From: Bradyrhizobium sp. 1
Lineage (GTDB): Bacteria > Pseudomonadota > Alphaproteobacteria > Rhizobiales > Xanthobacteraceae
DNA length: 64,000 bases
Direction: 5' to 3'
Assembly: GCF_023073315.1 (NCBI RefSeq)
Contig: NZ_JADPJH010000022.1
Span: 408,168 to 472,167, forward strand
Part shown: in pieces, positions 33,276-41,804 of the stretch
Numbering within the stretch: the stretch's first letter is position 1
Layout: each line of letters starts with the position of its first letter
Translations under genes and position numbers: made by a program
The notes under the pieces: model-generated
Told to the model about the DNA's origin: nothing
What the model saw: the letters and a program-made list of their open reading frames with translations, nothing else
Databases searched by the model: none

Positions 33276-35093
33276 TCATTCCGCCGCTGCGATCTGTCCG
33301 AGCTCCACCACCTGGCGCTCGAACAGGCCGCGATAGATGCCGCCGGGTTTGCCCGCGAGCATGGCATGGGTGCCTTGCTCGACGATCTCGCCGCGGTCGA
33401 ACACCAGGATCCGATCCATGCTCCGCACCGTCGACAGCCGGTGCGCGATCACGATCGAGGTGCGGCCTTTCATCAGCCGCTCCATCGCCTGCTGGATCAG
33501 CGCCTCCGATTCCGAATCGAGGCTCGACGTCGCCTCGTCCAAAATCAGCACTGGCGCATCGGCCAGGAAGGCGCGCGCTAGCGCCACGCGCTGGCGCTCG
33601 CCGCCCGACAGCTTGACGCCGCGCTCGCCGACGAGCGTGCCGTAGCCCTTCGGCAGGCGCAGGATGAAGTCATGCGCATTGGCGAGCCGCGCCGCCTGCT
33701 CGATCGCCTCCAGGCTGGCGCCGGGCCGGCCATAGGCGATGTTCTCGGCAAGCGTCCGGTGAAACAGGATCGGGTCCTGCTGCACGATCGCGATCTGGCT
33801 GCGCAGCGATTGCTGCGTGGCCAGCGCGATGTCCTGCCCGTCGATCAGCACGCGGCCATCTGTGACGTCGTAGAGCCGCTGCACCAGCTTGACGAAGGTG
33901 GTCTTGCCGGAGCCGGAACGGCCGACCAGGCCGACCCGCTCGCCGGCGCGGATCGTCAGCGACAGCCCGTCGTACAGTGGCGCAGGATGGCCGCCATAGT
34001 GGAACGTGACATCGTCGAACACGATCTCGCCGCCCTCGATTGCGATCAGCCGCGCACCGGCGGCATCGGCAATGCCGATCGGCTCGTCATGGATCGCGAC
34101 GAGTTCGTCCATGTCGTTGACCGAGCGCTGGAGGTTGTTGATGTGCATGCCGACGTCGCGCAAATAGGAGTGGATGACGTAGTAGCTCGTCAGCACATAG
34201 GTGACGTCGCCGGGCGAGGCATGCCCGGACATCCAAAGCAGCACCGATCCGCCGATCACGGACGCACGCAAGCAGAGCAGCAGCGAGAGCTGCGACATTG
34301 CTGTGTAGTTGTAGCGATACCAGGTCCGCCGCACGCGCACGCGCCAGCGGCTGATGACGCGGGCGAGCCGCGCATCCTCGCGCGCCTCGGCACCAAAGGA
34401 TTTCACCACCGCGTTGCAGGTCAGCGAATCCGCCAGCGTGCCGCCGACCTTGGTGTCCCAGGCATTGGAGACACGCGCCGCCGGCGCGATGTAGCGGGTC
34501 GAGAACAGCACGGTCATCGTGACATAGCTAGCCGCCCCGAGCGCGATCACCGCGCCGAGCGAAGCCCAGTGCACGCCGAGCAGGATCATCGAGCCGATCA
34601 GCACGGCCAGCGACGGCAGCAGCGCCAGCAAAATGGTGTCGTTGAGCAGGTCGAGCGCCCACATGCCGCGCGTGATCTTGCGCACGGTGGAGCCGGCAAA
34701 GGAGTTGGCGTGCCAGTCGGTCGAGAAGCGCTGCACGCGCCGGAACGCATCCTGCGCCACCTCGGACATGATCTTCAGCGTGAACGGCACGATCACCTGC
34801 AACCCGGCCAGGCGCAGCACCATCGAGGCCGCGCCCAGCACCACGATGCCGCCGAACGCCAGCAATGCCGCGTGGCGCGCCTCGGGATCGGACGGCCCGC
34901 GCGTCAGCGCATCGACCAAATGGCCGGAGAATACCGGCATGAACAGGTCAGCGACCGTCGCACCCAGCAGAGCGACGGCGATGGCGAAGATGCGCCACGG
35001 CTGCTTCAGCCAGTGCCGGAACACGAAGGGCAGCACCACGCGTATCGCCGCGGGCTTTTTTGACAGAGCGGTCATGGCATCATCCGGCTGCAT
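33276..35093 (-). CDS. ABC transporter with fused permease and ATPase domains
   Basis: A 605-aa half-transporter: six membrane segments in the first 330 residues, then a nucleotide-binding domain with Walker A (GRSGSGKTTF), Q-loop (VQQDPILF), signature LSGGERQRVALARA, Walker B (VLILDEATSSLD) and the H-loop IAHRLSTV. It should dimerise and export lipids or drugs (MsbA/MdlB-like class). ATG at 35093 or 35075 is possible. It runs on the same strand into the MATE gene. Substrate unknown; proximity to an O-antigen ligase allows a glycan or lipid role, but only as a guess. Confidence 0.94.
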   Translation of the reverse strand: MQPDDAMTALSKKPAAIRVVLPFVFRHWLKQPWRIFAIAVALLGATVADLFMPVFSGHLVDALTRGPSDPEARHAALLAFGGIVVLGAASMVLRLAGLQVIVPFTLKIMSEVAQDAFRRVQRFSTDWHANSFAGSTVRKITRGMWALDLLNDTILLALLPSLAVLIGSMILLGVHWASLGAVIALGAASYVTMTVLFSTRYIAPAARVSNAWDTKVGGTLADSLTCNAVVKSFGAEAREDARLARVISRWRVRVRRTWYRYNYTAMSQLSLLLCLRASVIGGSVLLWMSGHASPGDVTYVLTSYYVIHSYLRDVGMHINNLQRSVNDMDELVAIHDEPIGIADAAGARLIAIEGGEIVFDDVTFHYGGHPAPLYDGLSLTIRAGERVGLVGRSGSGKTTFVKLVQRLYDVTDGRVLIDGQDIALATQQSLRSQIAIVQQDPILFHRTLAENIAYGRPGASLEAIEQAARLANAHDFILRLPKGYGTLVGERGVKLSGGERQRVALARAFLADAPVLILDEATSSLDSESEALIQQAMERLMKGRTSIVIAHRLSTVRSMDRILVFDRGEIVEQGTHAMLAGKPGGIYRGLFERQVVELGQIAAAE

Positions 35094-35150
35094 CTCGCGC
35101 AGGCCGGCTCCATCGATGGACGCGGGCCGGCCGCGAGGGCCGGGACGGCG

Positions 35151-35306
35151 TCACTTGAGACTGGTTTTGACTTGGGAAGCGGAGCGATCGGGACGCAAAA
35201 CCCAATCGAAGCTGGCGGAAAGGACCTCTAGGAGGTCGAGCACATACCGAGCCAGGACATCATCGAGCGCGGAAGTGCGATCTGCGAATGCGACATAGTC
35301 ATGCAA
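35151..35306 (-). CDS. Possible 51-aa protein upstream of the ABC transporter
   Basis: A TTG at 35306 with GGGAG four bases upstream opens 51 codons ending in TGA at 35151. The translation contains ALDDVLARYVLDLLEVL and DWVLRPDRSASQ, which look like a real amphipathic helical peptide, not random GC-rich sequence. No family recognised, no membrane segment. It precedes the ABC transporter gene by 57 bp. The TTG start and small size keep confidence low. The rest of 35307-35432 shows no gene. Confidence 0.3.
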   Translation of the reverse strand: MHDYVAFADRTSALDDVLARYVLDLLEVLSASFDWVLRPDRSASQVKTSLK

Positions 35307-35432
35307 ATCTCTCCCGGGTTCGAATGAATGAGGTGCGCTTTATAGATGTGCCGTTTGCGGTTTGCAACGGGGCTCCCGCAAGATCACGGACGAGTGTTGC
35401 AATTTGGTGCGGGGTGCCACTTCACACTCCGC

Positions 35433-35548
35433 TGTCATTCCCCGCGAAGGCGCCGCGAAGGCGGGGAATCCGGTACGCTGCGGCTTCTCGGTTCTAGCCG
35501 CGCCGTCTCGGCGTACTGGATCGCCCGGTCAATGCCGGGCGATGACAC
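35433..35548. repeat. Family-3 palindromic intergenic repeat
   Basis: About 116 bp made of two hairpins: GTCATTCCCCGCGAAGG...GGCGGGGAAT, and ATCGCCCGGTCAATGCCGGGCGAT, joined by arms GGTACGC/GCGTACTGG. This layout is a common dispersed repeat in Bradyrhizobium-type genomes. The left hairpin carries a small internal duplication (GCGAAGGCGCCGCGAAGGCG). It lies past the 3' end of the MFS gene. Confidence 0.8.
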
Positions 35549-35563
35549 CGAGTGTGGGGCTGC

Positions 35564-37147
35564 TCAGTGCGCATCGCCGCCGCCGGCCAGCGAGGCCGGC
35601 TTTTTCAGCAGCGTCACCAGCAGGCTCAGGCTGAGATAGAACACCGTCAGCACGAAGAATGCATCGCCATAGCTCATCACCGCGGCCTGGCGATGGACGA
35701 TCTGGCTGAGCTGCTTCATCGCCATCAGCGTGGAATCGCCGAGCCCCTGGAACTTCTGCATCAGCATGGTCAGGGTTTCGGTCGCGGTCGCATTGCCCCA
35801 GGTCACGCGCTCCTGGAGGCGCGTGATGTGCAAATCAGTGCGGTCGTTGAGCACGGTGTTGATGACGGCAAGGCCGACCGCGCCGCCGAGATTGCGCATC
35901 AGGTTGAACAGGCCCGACGCATTCTTCACCCGGTCGGGCGCCAGCGTGCCGAGCGCGATGTTGTTGGTCGGCACCATCGCGAACATCATGCCGATGCCGC
36001 GCAGGATCTGCGGCACGAGCAGCTCGTAGAAATCGTAGTCGCGGGTGATCCAGGTCATCTGGTAGGAGCCGATCGCGAACACGATAAGGCCGAACGCGAT
36101 CATGTAGCGCATGTCGACCTTCACCATGAGCCGGCCGACCAGCGGCGCGACCAGGAACATGGTGATGCCCGACACGAACATGGTCTCGCCGATCATCAGT
36201 GCGCTGTAGCCGCGCACTTCGGCAAGATAGCGCGGATAGATATAGGTCAGGCCATAGAGGCCGATGCCGATGCAGAATTGCAGGACGCAGCCGATCGCGA
36301 AATTGCGGTTGGAGAAGGTGCGTAAGTTGACGATCGGCTCGGCGGCTGTGAACACCCGCCAGAAGAAGGCGATCGCCGAGATGACGCAGATCAAGGCGCA
36401 GATCGCGACGGAGGTGTCCTGCAGCCATTCATATTGCGGACCTTCCTCCAGCACATATTCCAGCGTACCGAGGAAGCCGGCCATGAAGATCAGGCCCCAC
36501 CAGTCGAAGCGGTCGAGCAATTCGAAATGCGGCTCGTCGAAATCGACCAGCGCGATCACCCCGAGCGTGATGGCGATGCCGGGCACGACGTTGATGAAGA
36601 ACAGCCAGTTCCACGACATCAAATCGGTGATGTAGCCGCCGACCGTCGGGCCGATCGTGGGAGCTAAGGTCGCAACAAGCCCGATGATGGGACCAACGAT
36701 GTGGAATTTCGAGCGCGGGAAGACCGTATAGGCCGAAGCGAACACCGTCGGGATCATGCCGGCGCCGAGGAAACCTTGCAGCGCGCGCCAGAGGATCATC
36801 TCCTCGATGGTCGTGGCGAAGCCGCAAAGCAGGCTCGAGACCGTGAAGCCGGCGGCCGAGATCGCGAACAGCAGCCGCGTGCCGAGGGCGCGCGACAAAA
36901 ACCCTGATAGCGGGATCGCGATGACTTCGGCGATCAGATAGGCGGTCTGCACCCAGGAGACTTCGCTGGAGCTCGCCGACAATCCGGCCTGGATTTCGCT
37001 TAGGGAGGCCGAGACGATCTGGATGTCCAGGATCGACATGAACATCCCGAACACCATGATGATGAACGCGAACAGCCGCTTCGGCGCGATGCGCTCCGAA
37101 GCGGGGTTCGCCATCATGGCCGGTGAAGCAGTGGTGGCGTTCGCCAT
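35564..37147 (-). CDS. DHA2-family multidrug MFS transporter (EmrB-like)
   Basis: A 527-aa inner-membrane protein with 14 membrane segments, the DHA2 layout. Visible motifs are FMSILDIQIVSASLSEI (D1), SWVQTAYLIAEVIAIPLSGFLSRALGTR (motif A region), WRALQGFLGAGMIPTVF and GPTVGGYITD (motif C, antiporter motif). EmrB-type pumps work with a periplasmic adaptor and TolC to export drugs or acids by proton antiport. The adaptor gene is immediately upstream, 30 bp away, and a divergent TetR gene completes the module. Confidence 0.95.
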   Translation of the reverse strand: MANATTASPAMMANPASERIAPKRLFAFIIMVFGMFMSILDIQIVSASLSEIQAGLSASSSEVSWVQTAYLIAEVIAIPLSGFLSRALGTRLLFAISAAGFTVSSLLCGFATTIEEMILWRALQGFLGAGMIPTVFASAYTVFPRSKFHIVGPIIGLVATLAPTIGPTVGGYITDLMSWNWLFFINVVPGIAITLGVIALVDFDEPHFELLDRFDWWGLIFMAGFLGTLEYVLEEGPQYEWLQDTSVAICALICVISAIAFFWRVFTAAEPIVNLRTFSNRNFAIGCVLQFCIGIGLYGLTYIYPRYLAEVRGYSALMIGETMFVSGITMFLVAPLVGRLMVKVDMRYMIAFGLIVFAIGSYQMTWITRDYDFYELLVPQILRGIGMMFAMVPTNNIALGTLAPDRVKNASGLFNLMRNLGGAVGLAVINTVLNDRTDLHITRLQERVTWGNATATETLTMLMQKFQGLGDSTLMAMKQLSQIVHRQAAVMSYGDAFFVLTVFYLSLSLLVTLLKKPASLAGGGDAH

Positions 37148-37177
37148 GGTCTGACCTCGCAGGGCTTGAGGGCGCGC

Positions 37178-38485
37178 TTACTGCGGATGGACCGTGGTGG
37201 GATCGTCGAGATCGATCTCGCTGTCGGCGTCGGCCGCGCCCTTGTTGGTGTCGACCGTCGCATAGACCGACATGCCGGCGCGCAGCAGGTTCTGCTTCGC
37301 GACAGACTTCGGCACGCGAATGCGGACCGGCACGCGCTGCACGATCTTGGTGAAATTGCCGGTGGCGTTGTCGGGCGGCAGCAGCGTGAACACCGAGCCG
37401 GAGCCCGCCGCAATGCTGTCGACGACGCCCGAGAATTTGCGCATGCCGTAGGCATCGACCTTGATCGTCACCGGCTGGCCGGGACGGATGCGCTTGAGCT
37501 GGGTTTCCTTGAAATTGGCGTCGATATAGACGTTGTCGAGCGGCACGACATTACCGAGACGCTGACCGACCGCGATGAAGTCGCCGGCGCTGACGAGGCG
37601 GTTGGAAAAAATCCCGTCGACCGGCGCCCGCACCGCGGTGAAGCTGAGGTCGCGCTCGGCCTTGGCGAGCGTGGTCTTGAGCTCGGCGAGCTGCGCCTGC
37701 GCTTCGGCCTGCTGCGCCTTGGCAACGTCGACATTGCTGACGGCGACGTCGTAGGCGGCTTGCCCGGCCTTGACCGCGGCGGCGCCCTGGTCGCGTCCGG
37801 CTTCCGAACTCTCGAAGGTGGCGCGCGAGGCAAAGCCCTTGTTGCTTAGCGCCTGCTGGCGCTCATAGTCGAGATCGGCGCGCTTGAGGCCGGCTTCAGC
37901 CGAAGCCAGCTGCGCCTTGGCCTGTGCGACCTGGCTGTCGAGCGCCGCGACCTGACGGCCGATGCGGTCGATGGTGGCCTGCTGGGTCGCGATCCTGGTC
38001 GCGGCAGCGTCGACCGCGATCTTGTAGTCGCCGTCGTCGATGCGCATCACGATGTCGCCCGCGCGCACCGTAGTGTTGTCGCCGGCAAGGATCGAGGAGA
38101 TGTGGCCGGCAACGCGCGCGCCCAGCATGGTGTTGTTGGCGCGGACATAGGCGTCGTCGGTAGCGACGTAGAAGCGGCCGACCAGCGTGTAGTAGCCGGC
38201 GTAGCTCGCGGCCGCGAGCGCCAGCACGAGGCCGACGCCCATCAGCACGAATTTGCGCTTGCCGGATTTTGGCGCGGCAGCGGCGGGTGCGGTAGGGGCC
38301 GGCTTGTCGGTCACGGGCTTCTCCGGCGCATCGCCGGTGCGGCGCTTGGTTTCCTCGGCCACATGGGAGCGCAGCTGCTCGGCGAGCGCCGCCGGCGTCT
38401 CGGGCACGGCGTCACCGTTCGCCGCTACCGTCTCATCCGCTTCCTGGCGAAGGACGCGCGCAGCCTGGTCTCTCGATACGGCCAT
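37178..38485 (-). CDS. HlyD/EmrA-family membrane fusion protein
   Basis: A 435-aa periplasmic adaptor. A cytoplasmic N-terminus of about 80 residues leads to one membrane anchor (KFVLMGVGLVLALAAASYAGYY), then a lipoyl half-motif (VGRFYVATDDAYVRANNTMLGARVAGHI), a coiled-coil hairpin (about 180-290, Ala/Gln/Glu-rich), the second lipoyl half (LSFTAVRAPVDGIFSNRLVSAGDF) and a beta-barrel domain. Start 38485 (MAVSRDQAARV) has GGGAGG five bases upstream. It pairs with the downstream EmrB-like pump. The TetR operator lies 75 bp upstream. Confidence 0.95.
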   Translation of the reverse strand: MAVSRDQAARVLRQEADETVAANGDAVPETPAALAEQLRSHVAEETKRRTGDAPEKPVTDKPAPTAPAAAAPKSGKRKFVLMGVGLVLALAAASYAGYYTLVGRFYVATDDAYVRANNTMLGARVAGHISSILAGDNTTVRAGDIVMRIDDGDYKIAVDAAATRIATQQATIDRIGRQVAALDSQVAQAKAQLASAEAGLKRADLDYERQQALSNKGFASRATFESSEAGRDQGAAAVKAGQAAYDVAVSNVDVAKAQQAEAQAQLAELKTTLAKAERDLSFTAVRAPVDGIFSNRLVSAGDFIAVGQRLGNVVPLDNVYIDANFKETQLKRIRPGQPVTIKVDAYGMRKFSGVVDSIAAGSGSVFTLLPPDNATGNFTKIVQRVPVRIRVPKSVAKQNLLRAGMSVYATVDTNKGAADADSEIDLDDPTTVHPQ

Positions 38486-38560
38486 AAAGGCCTCCCCCCA
38501 AAAAAGCGCGATCAAGGACGGCCGCCTTGCGGCCAGCTCCTCTCGCTATCCTAAATATCA

Positions 38561-38581
38561 TTGACCGAACGGTTCGGTCAA
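38561..38581. promoter_or_regulatory. TetR operator, perfect 21-bp palindrome
   Basis: Two 10-bp arms (TTGACCGAAC and GTTCGGTCAA) surround a single central G in the 196-bp gap between the divergent emrA-like and tetR genes. AT-rich sequence (TATACATAATATT) directly follows at 38582-38594 and looks like a -10 region. Position and symmetry fit the binding site of the adjacent TetR-type repressor. Confidence 0.85.
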
Positions 38582-38681
38582 TATACATAATATTCTCAAG
38601 CGTGGACCCTACTGGCCCGAATCCTTTATTTGCGTTTCATAGTTCGGCACCCCGTCCGAAACCTTCCGAGACCCTGAACCA

Positions 38682-39317
38682 ATGGTTGTAGCTGCCAGCG
38701 AACAACTGCACGTCATCCAAGAGGAGGACAGCTCGAAGCGCCGCCAGATTCTGGACGGTGCCCGTAAGGTGTTCATGGATCTGGGTTTTGACGGCGCCAG
38801 CATGGGCGAGATCGCGCGCGCGGCGCAGGTCTCCAAGGGCACGCTCTACGTCTACTTCGCCGACAAATGCGCGCTGTTCGAAGCCATCCTCGAGCAGGAA
38901 GCACTCTTTCACGGCCAGGTCGTGTTCAATTTCGACCCCGCGCGCGACGCCGAGACCACGCTGAAGGATTTCGGCCGGGCCTATATCCATTTGCTGTGCC
39001 GGCCCGGCGGCGGATCGGCGATCCGCACCGTGATGGCGATCGCCGAGCGCATGCCCGATGTCGGGCGCCGCTACTATCTGCGCGTGCTGGACAAGACCAT
39101 CAACCGTCTGTCCGAGTATCTCAAAATCCACGTCGCCTCCGGCGATCTCAAGATCGACGATTGCGACCTTGCGGCATCACAGTTCATGGAACTGTCCAAG
39201 GCCTCGCTCTTCCTGCCCTTTGTGTTCCAGGCCGCGCCCCCGCCGTCGGAAGAGCGCATGACCGAGGTGGTCGACAGCGCGACGCGGATGTTTCTGGCGG
39301 CGTACCGCGCGAAGTAA
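38682..39317 (+). CDS. TetR-family transcriptional repressor of the adjacent efflux operon
   Basis: A 211-aa protein with an N-terminal TetR HTH (about 18-64: RRQILDGARKVFMDLGFDGAS, MGEIARAAQVSKGTLYVYFADK) and a C-terminal helical ligand-binding domain of the TetR_C type (ALFEAILEQEALFHGQVVF, ELSKASLFLPFVFQA). It is divergent from the HlyD/DHA2 pair and separated from it by a perfect palindrome, so it probably represses both directions until an exported compound binds. Effector unknown. Confidence 0.93.
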   Translation: MVVAASEQLHVIQEEDSSKRRQILDGARKVFMDLGFDGASMGEIARAAQVSKGTLYVYFADKCALFEAILEQEALFHGQVVFNFDPARDAETTLKDFGRAYIHLLCRPGGGSAIRTVMAIAERMPDVGRRYYLRVLDKTINRLSEYLKIHVASGDLKIDDCDLAASQFMELSKASLFLPFVFQAAPPPSEERMTEVVDSATRMFLAAYRAK

Positions 39318-39372
39318 CGGCAAGCAGGCCGCGCGTTGCGTCGGCCGCTCCGGCGGCATTATATTTGGGCTC

Positions 39373-39711
39373 ATGTCTCGTGATCGCCCGCCCGTCGATA
39401 TCCTCCATTATGAGATCGTCCAGGAACAGGCCTCGGCGCTCGGCCGGATGGGCCGCACGCTTGAACAGGCGCTCACGCGTTTGCGTGAGTTCGACGCCGC
39501 GCACGCTGCGGCGGAGCTACCTGCTTCGATGCGGCCGGCCCGGCGCAAGCTGGTGATGGAAGCCGGCCAGGCGCTCTGGATGTTCGTGGTGCAACGTGAG
39601 GCATCCGGCCTGCGCGACAGCCGCCATATCATGCGAACCTACAACGTCCCGGCTGAGGTGCAGCTGTGCATGGGGCTGGTCCAGGCGCCGTCGAGGCCGA
39701 CGCCGAAATGA
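39373..39711 (+). CDS. Conserved small protein of unknown function
   Basis: A 112-aa soluble, helical, Ala/Arg-rich product: VDILHYEIVQEQASALGRMG, then TLEQALTRLREFDA and RKLVMEAGQALWMFVVQREA. I recognise the type as a small rhizobial DUF protein (possibly DUF6665) but no function. It is convergent with the phosphatase gene, whose stop lies 11 bp beyond its own, and starts 56 bp after tetR. Confidence 0.7.
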   Translation: MSRDRPPVDILHYEIVQEQASALGRMGRTLEQALTRLREFDAAHAAAELPASMRPARRKLVMEAGQALWMFVVQREASGLRDSRHIMRTYNVPAEVQLCMGLVQAPSRPTPK

Positions 39712-39721
39712 TGTTGCAGAG

Positions 39722-40309
39722 CTACGGCCCGATCTCTTCCATCCTGCGCCAGCCATGCACGATTTGCCGTTCGTCCCGCGTGATCGCAAAGCAATTGCCA
39801 CCGCCCGCGGGCTGATCGTGACGGCGATCGATGGGATGGCCGGCAATTTGGCAGAACAGCAACGTGCCGACGGCGCCGTGGCCGACGAAGAGAACGTCGC
39901 CGGGACCGTTGCGTGCGAGCACCGCCTCGGCCTCGCGCACGATGCGCGACTGCGCATCTACGGCGCGCTCCCAGCCGCGGACACTGAGATGTGGCTGCGC
40001 AAAGAACTGGTCGGCGACCTCTTCGAATTCGGCCGGCTTCAGGAAGCCGGTCGCCGAGCGGTCGTTCTCGTGCATGGCCTCGCGGATCTCGACCATGACG
40101 CCGAGCCTGACAGCAATGATCCCCGCGGTCTCGATTGCCTTGCGCTCGCCGCTGGAGATGATCTGCGTGGTGTTCGCGAGCCAGCTCGCATTGACCAGCG
40201 CTTCGGTCCGCGTTCGGCCGATCGAACTGAGCCCCCATTGCGGCACGGGGACATCAGGGTCGATGTGCACCTGCGGATGGGTGAGATAGCGGATGATATC
40301 GGCGGCCAT
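39722..40309 (-). CDS. Histidine phosphatase (phosphoglycerate-mutase-like) family protein
   Basis: A 195-aa protein of the histidine phosphatase fold. The usual N-terminal RHG motif is replaced by YLTHPQVHIDPDVPVPQW, with the phospho-accepting His presumably in THP. LSSIGRTRTEAL, SSGERKAIETAGIIA (substrate Arg) and LFVGHGAVGTLLFCQIAG (second catalytic His) follow. The missing Arg of RHG marks a divergent subfamily, so the substrate is not predictable. ATG 40309 begins one base after the extensin-like gene stop (TGAGATG), implying translational coupling. Confidence 0.85.
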   Translation of the reverse strand: MAADIIRYLTHPQVHIDPDVPVPQWGLSSIGRTRTEALVNASWLANTTQIISSGERKAIETAGIIAVRLGVMVEIREAMHENDRSATGFLKPAEFEEVADQFFAQPHLSVRGWERAVDAQSRIVREAEAVLARNGPGDVLFVGHGAVGTLLFCQIAGHPIDRRHDQPAGGGNCFAITRDERQIVHGWRRMEEIGP

Positions 40310-40310
40310 C

Positions 40311-41504
40311 TCAATCGTCCGCGAACTCGTCTTCCTCGTTGATCTTCTCGCGCTTGTTGCTCTTGCGCGCACCGAGCGAGCCGGTCACGGACGGATCGCG
40401 CGTGCTGGCGTAAGGACTGCGTCCACCCGCCCGCGCGGCGACCTCTTCGCCGGAGACCGCGGCGGGCTGGCAGATCAGGCGGCGGCTGGCGCGGCGCATC
40501 AGATCCACGTGGATGTGATCGTAGTGATAGACGTTGGAGCCCGGCGCCAGCACCGTGGTGAAATGCGCGCACGCACCCGACTGCACGTCGCGCAAAAATC
40601 CCTGCTCTTCCGGCATGCCGCGCCAGCCGTCCTTTACGGAGATGCGGCGGCCGTCGGCGAGCACGAAGGCGGCGATGTCGAGCGCATTGCCAAAGGCGTG
40701 CTCGGAGATGTGGGCGTGCGAATTGCCGTTCATGCCGCGGCAGGAATAGGCGGAGATCTGCTTGATCTCGGCGACGCGGGCGCCGAACCAGCGCATCGCC
40801 GACGGCTGCACGGTGTCGGACAGCCAGCGGTCGAGCTCGGAGACGATCGGACAGGCGAGCGTCGCAGTCGGCTTCACGACAACCGGGCCAACGGCGGTGA
40901 CAGGATTGCCTTGCACAGGGCCGAGGCGCGGCTGCTGTGCCGGCGGCTGCGCGTAAGGTGCCGCCGACCGCGCCGGATAGCTCGGCGCATTCATGTAGCG
41001 CGCCGCACCCGCGGCATCGGTGCCCTCGGGCGGCAGGTCGATCTCGTCCTCCTGCGGCGCCACGCCGGGTGCATTCAGTTGCATCGGCCCGGACGACGCG
41101 CCGTAGCCGGAAGGCTGGCGCACCGCGCTCTCGGGATAGTTCGAGCGCTGCGGATAGTTCTGCCCCTGCGGATAATTCGGTCGCGGCTGCGTTACCGGCC
41201 AGCGCGGCTGGTTGCCGACGCTCCCCGGCGGGCGCAATTCCTCATCGGCAAAGCCGTAGCTGCTGGAGGCGTCACCGATGGCGGCGACCTTCAGAGGATA
41301 CTCGGCGCCGCACATGCCCGGACCGGAGATCGGTTCGATGCGGACGATGTCCGCACTCTCCTTGACCGCGCCCGATTTCAGGCATGCGGCTTCGGCCTCG
41401 GCCCGCCACGGTTCACGTTCGGCCTGGAAAAAGCCGCGTCCGCAACCCGCAAGCGTTACAAGGACGATGGAGCCGACGAGATACAAACGAACTCCGCGCG
41501 TCAT
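40311..41504 (-). CDS. Extensin-like C-terminal domain lipoprotein (putative peptidoglycan peptidase fold)
   Basis: A 397-aa lipoprotein: signal peptide ending in the lipobox LAGC (Cys21), a Pro/Tyr/Gln-rich linker of about 110 residues, then the extensin-like C domain. In it CRGMNGNSHAHISEHAFGNALDIAAF and YHYDHIHVDLM hold the His/Asp residues that resemble the metal site of M15-type D-Ala-D-Ala carboxypeptidases; the four Cys probably form disulphides. Activity on the cell wall is inference from that fold. A Lys/Glu/Asp tail ends the protein. Coupled with the phosphatase downstream; TTAACCAT boxes lie upstream. Confidence 0.88.
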   Translation of the reverse strand: MTRGVRLYLVGSIVLVTLAGCGRGFFQAEREPWRAEAEAACLKSGAVKESADIVRIEPISGPGMCGAEYPLKVAAIGDASSSYGFADEELRPPGSVGNQPRWPVTQPRPNYPQGQNYPQRSNYPESAVRQPSGYGASSGPMQLNAPGVAPQEDEIDLPPEGTDAAGAARYMNAPSYPARSAAPYAQPPAQQPRLGPVQGNPVTAVGPVVVKPTATLACPIVSELDRWLSDTVQPSAMRWFGARVAEIKQISAYSCRGMNGNSHAHISEHAFGNALDIAAFVLADGRRISVKDGWRGMPEEQGFLRDVQSGACAHFTTVLAPGSNVYHYDHIHVDLMRRASRRLICQPAAVSGEEVAARAGGRSPYASTRDPSVTGSLGARKSNKREKINEEDEFADD

Positions 41505-41551
41505 GCACGCACGTTCGGTGAATTTACTTAAAGACTCTTCAACACGTTGAT

Positions 41552-41570
41552 TTCAGTGTTCTTTAACCAT
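41552..41570. promoter_or_regulatory. CtrA-like site TTCA-N7-TTAACCAT
   Basis: TTAACCAT at 41563-41570 is preceded at the right spacing by TTCA (41552-41555), one mismatch from TTAA-N7-TTAACCAT. It is 48 bp upstream of the extensin-like gene start on the minus strand. A second exact TTAACCAT box is at 41645-41652, 38 bp before the 27-aa peptide gene. CtrA control is inference from motif only. Confidence 0.45.
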
Positions 41571-41690
41571 ACCGGGCGCGGCCCCGCGGTTGCTGCCGAA
41601 GATGAGCGACAGCAGGACTGACTTTTTCGAAAAGAGACTTTCTGTTAACCATGACGCTCGCGCGCAGAGAGGCGCGCATGGAGCGACGTC

Positions 41691-41774
41691 ATGACTTTCG
41701 CCGGGAGACTGAGCGTTGTCGCCGCGTACCTCGCCATGGCCTTTGTCGGCGCCATCGTGCTCGGCATGATCTAG
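41691..41774 (+). CDS. 27-aa single-membrane-segment micropeptide
   Basis: ATG 41691 opens 27 codons to a TAG at 41774. After MTFAGRLS the rest is one hydrophobic helix (VVAAYLAMAFVGAIVLGMI), enough to span the membrane once with the basic Arg on the cytoplasmic side. A GGAGCG ribosome site sits at 41680-41685, five bases before the ATG. No other product explains this stretch. I have an impression of similar tiny proteins in Bradyrhizobium but cannot confirm it. Upstream is a TTAACCAT box; the gene diverges from the extensin-like lipoprotein. Function unknown. Confidence 0.55.
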   Translation: MTFAGRLSVVAAYLAMAFVGAIVLGMI

Positions 41775-41804
41775 AGACTTCGTCGACCGACATAATCGTG
41801 CGCT

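Noticed and set aside
31985..33616. 543-aa plus-strand frame opposite the MATE and ABC genes
   Set aside because: Antisense of two clear transporters; extreme Arg/His/Gln content.
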